Shown here piece by piece: positions 37,661-39,186 of a DNA stretch of 39,186 bases; position 1 is the first letter of the stretch; every line of letters starts with the position of its first letter. Source of the stretch: Methylococcaceae bacterium (GTDB taxonomy: Bacteria > Pseudomonadota > Gammaproteobacteria > Methylococcales > Methylomonadaceae); NCBI GenBank assembly GCA_030627205.1, contig DAOUSN010000024.1:1-39186 (forward strand), read 5' to 3'. The notes beneath the pieces are model-generated. The model had not been told where the DNA came from. It made no database searches and saw nothing but the letters and a program-made list of their open reading frames with translations. The position numbers and the translations under genes were made by a program.

Positions 37661-38950
37661 ATGGGTGTTGAAAAACAACCCTTGGATGATACATATAACT
37701 TAATTGGTTCGGAGCGAGTTAAAAAACTTGATTTATTAGTCAAGCTGATTTCAAATCAGCGAGAACCGTTGATTGTTTGTGGAGCAGAAGGCATTGGTAA
37801 AACAACGTTACTTAAAGCTCTAACACTGAGTAAAAATCATTTATGGGCTATATGTTTTTTTCAGGGAACTGAACCGTTAAGTTTTGGTGATATAAAAAGG
37901 AAACTTGGTTTAGCAATTAAAGCACAAAGATCAACATTAAGTAGTGAAACTTTAGAGGATATGTTGGTTTTTTACGAAGAACACCAGCAAAAGATCGTTT
38001 TAATATTAGACAATGCAGGAAGATTGCCAAGTGGATTTATTGATAAATTAATTAATTATTCCTTAAAGTACCCAGCCATTAAAATTATTTTTGCATTAAC
38101 TAAACAGGAATTAAGTTTAAAAAATAAAACTGATATAGCCATTGATAAATGTTATTTTCTAGAAATTCCTGTATTAGAGAAATATGATATTGGTTTGTTT
38201 TTAAAAATGTTGTCTACTTTGCCTAACGCTATTGTTGCAGAAGAGGATGTTAATGATAAATTACAGAATACGCTTTATCAGCGAACCAATGGAATACCTG
38301 GAAAAATTATTCATGAATTACAAAAACAAACAAATAGTTGGTTTAGATGGAAACAAAGACTAATATTCGTTGGTTGCATGACTGCTATATTAACATTGGT
38401 TTATTTTTACATACCTATTTTAGAGCAAAACAAGTTCTATAAATCATTTTTTATGGGTATTCCTCAGATAAAGCTTGAGATTAATTCAAAAGAAAATGAA
38501 TTAAAACAAACTTTTGAAATTAACAATGAAACGATAGTAGAGAAAGTAAAGAAAAAAAAGGTTGTTTCAAATAAGGTGTTGTTACCAATAATTGCTAAGA
38601 GTTTAAATAATCATAAAAAAACTGCGATTAAAATAAAACAACCACAAAGATTTGTTGATAATAGTCAATGGGTATTACAACAAGCTGCTAAAAGATACAC
38701 GTTACAATTGTTGCTAACATCGAAAAAAAATGCGTTATTGAGGATACTGAAAAAATATCCAAAATTACAGGCTAAACTGAAATATGTTCAAGTTAGGCGA
38801 AAAAATAAACGACTTTATATTTTATTTTATGGGTCTTTTACAACTAAATCTGCCGCTTATAAATCAGTCAAGATATTGCCCAGAGAATTTAAACAAGCAT
38901 GGCCTAAACGATTTAATGCAATTCAAACAGAAATTAAAAAATCACGGTAA
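37661..38950 (+). CDS. DamX-like AAA ATPase with C-terminal SPOR domain
   Basis: The 429-residue protein has an N-terminal AAA domain with Walker A (CGAEGIGKTTLL) and Walker B (QQKIVLILDNAG), a single membrane helix (about 230-252), a low-complexity basic linker and a C-terminal SPOR-like domain (about 330-425, WVLQQAAKRYTLQLLLTSKK, LYILFYGSFTTKSAAYKSV). SPOR domains bind denuded peptidoglycan at division sites. The gene lies 3 nt after aroB, the usual place for damX homologues. Confidence 0.88.
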   Translation: MGVEKQPLDDTYNLIGSERVKKLDLLVKLISNQREPLIVCGAEGIGKTTLLKALTLSKNHLWAICFFQGTEPLSFGDIKRKLGLAIKAQRSTLSSETLEDMLVFYEEHQQKIVLILDNAGRLPSGFIDKLINYSLKYPAIKIIFALTKQELSLKNKTDIAIDKCYFLEIPVLEKYDIGLFLKMLSTLPNAIVAEEDVNDKLQNTLYQRTNGIPGKIIHELQKQTNSWFRWKQRLIFVGCMTAILTLVYFYIPILEQNKFYKSFFMGIPQIKLEINSKENELKQTFEINNETIVEKVKKKKVVSNKVLLPIIAKSLNNHKKTAIKIKQPQRFVDNSQWVLQQAAKRYTLQLLLTSKKNALLRILKKYPKLQAKLKYVQVRRKNKRLYILFYGSFTTKSAAYKSVKILPREFKQAWPKRFNAIQTEIKKSR

Positions 38951-39033
38951 TGATTGAGTTACTAACAATAAATAGACACATAACTAATTTTTAATCATTA
39001 TTTTTTATTATCCTTACAATTACCTTTCAAAGC

Positions 39034-39186
39034 ATGACAGCCTTAAAAAATGATATTTTTCTTAAAACCTTATTAAAGCAACCTGTAGATAGAACACCTG
39101 TATGGATGATGCGTCAAGCAGGGCGTTATTTGCCTGAATATCGCAAAATACGCGCGCAAGCAGGGAGTTTTCTAGATTTATGTACC
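39034..39186 (+). CDS. hemE: Uroporphyrinogen decarboxylase, N-terminal fragment
   Basis: Fifty-one codons are inside the window before its right edge. The start [20 protein letters not shown] followed by [20 protein letters not shown] is the conserved HemE signature with the substrate-binding Arg residues. It decarboxylates uroporphyrinogen III to coproporphyrinogen III in haem synthesis. The damX-like-hemE order after aroB is typical of Gammaproteobacteria. Confidence 0.97.
   Translation, partial: MTALKNDIFLKTLLKQPVDRTPVWMMRQAGRYLPEYRKIRAQAGSFLDLCT

Overview
The window is AT-rich bacterial chromosome. Its gene orders match Gammaproteobacteria: mrcA diverging from pilMNOPQ-aroK-aroB-damX-like-hemE, and pheS/pheT-ihfA-merR-tRNA-Pro. 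A true PqqC, an ATP-grasp protein resembling the methanofuran enzyme MfnD, and a membrane-tethered copper-protein operon suggest a methylotroph, probably a methanotroph of the Methylococcales type. That assignment is an inference; no methane monooxygenase or methanol dehydrogenase gene lies in the window.

Layout. Positions 1-1054 hold accessory genes: the start of an Rpn/PD-(D/E)XK transposase-like gene, a coiled-coil PD-(D/E)XK protein, and a possible gene remnant. Positions 1037-5260 (minus) encode a 1407-residue membrane protein that looks internally duplicated and carries a perfect 9-bp repeat array. From 19426 down to 5430 a long minus-strand run reads pgi, mltF, ATP-grasp, pepN, pheS, accessory island, pheT, ihfA, merR, tRNA-Pro(GGG). 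The island (about 8.6-11.45 kb) splits pheS from pheT. It holds an intact ParDE-type toxin-antitoxin pair and several broken genes: a truncated vapC, a gene with a stop at codon 3, a frameshifted gene, and a gene whose conserved-looking N-terminus has no start codon.

Positions 19688-22964 (plus) form a three-gene operon of secreted, membrane-anchored copper-type proteins: a small protein whose predicted mature N-terminus is His, a two-domain multicopper oxidase with its type 1 copper site in domain 1, and a cupredoxin with a Met/His-rich leader. It ends at a strong terminator. This is the best candidate for an undescribed system. Next come a YqaA/DedA-like membrane protein and a convergent bcp peroxiredoxin. 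Positions 24044-25317 are decayed: an FkbM-like methyltransferase frame without a start codon, an inverted repeat, and an IS982-type transposase fragment. After that lie a VWA-OmpA lipoprotein, a DUF1456 (YehS) protein, and an mrcA-pqqC pair on the minus strand.

Positions 30804-39186 (plus) hold the type IV pilus assembly operon pilMNOPQ, the shikimate genes aroK and aroB, an AAA+SPOR DamX-like protein, and the 5' end of hemE. All calls come from reading the sequence; no database search was possible.
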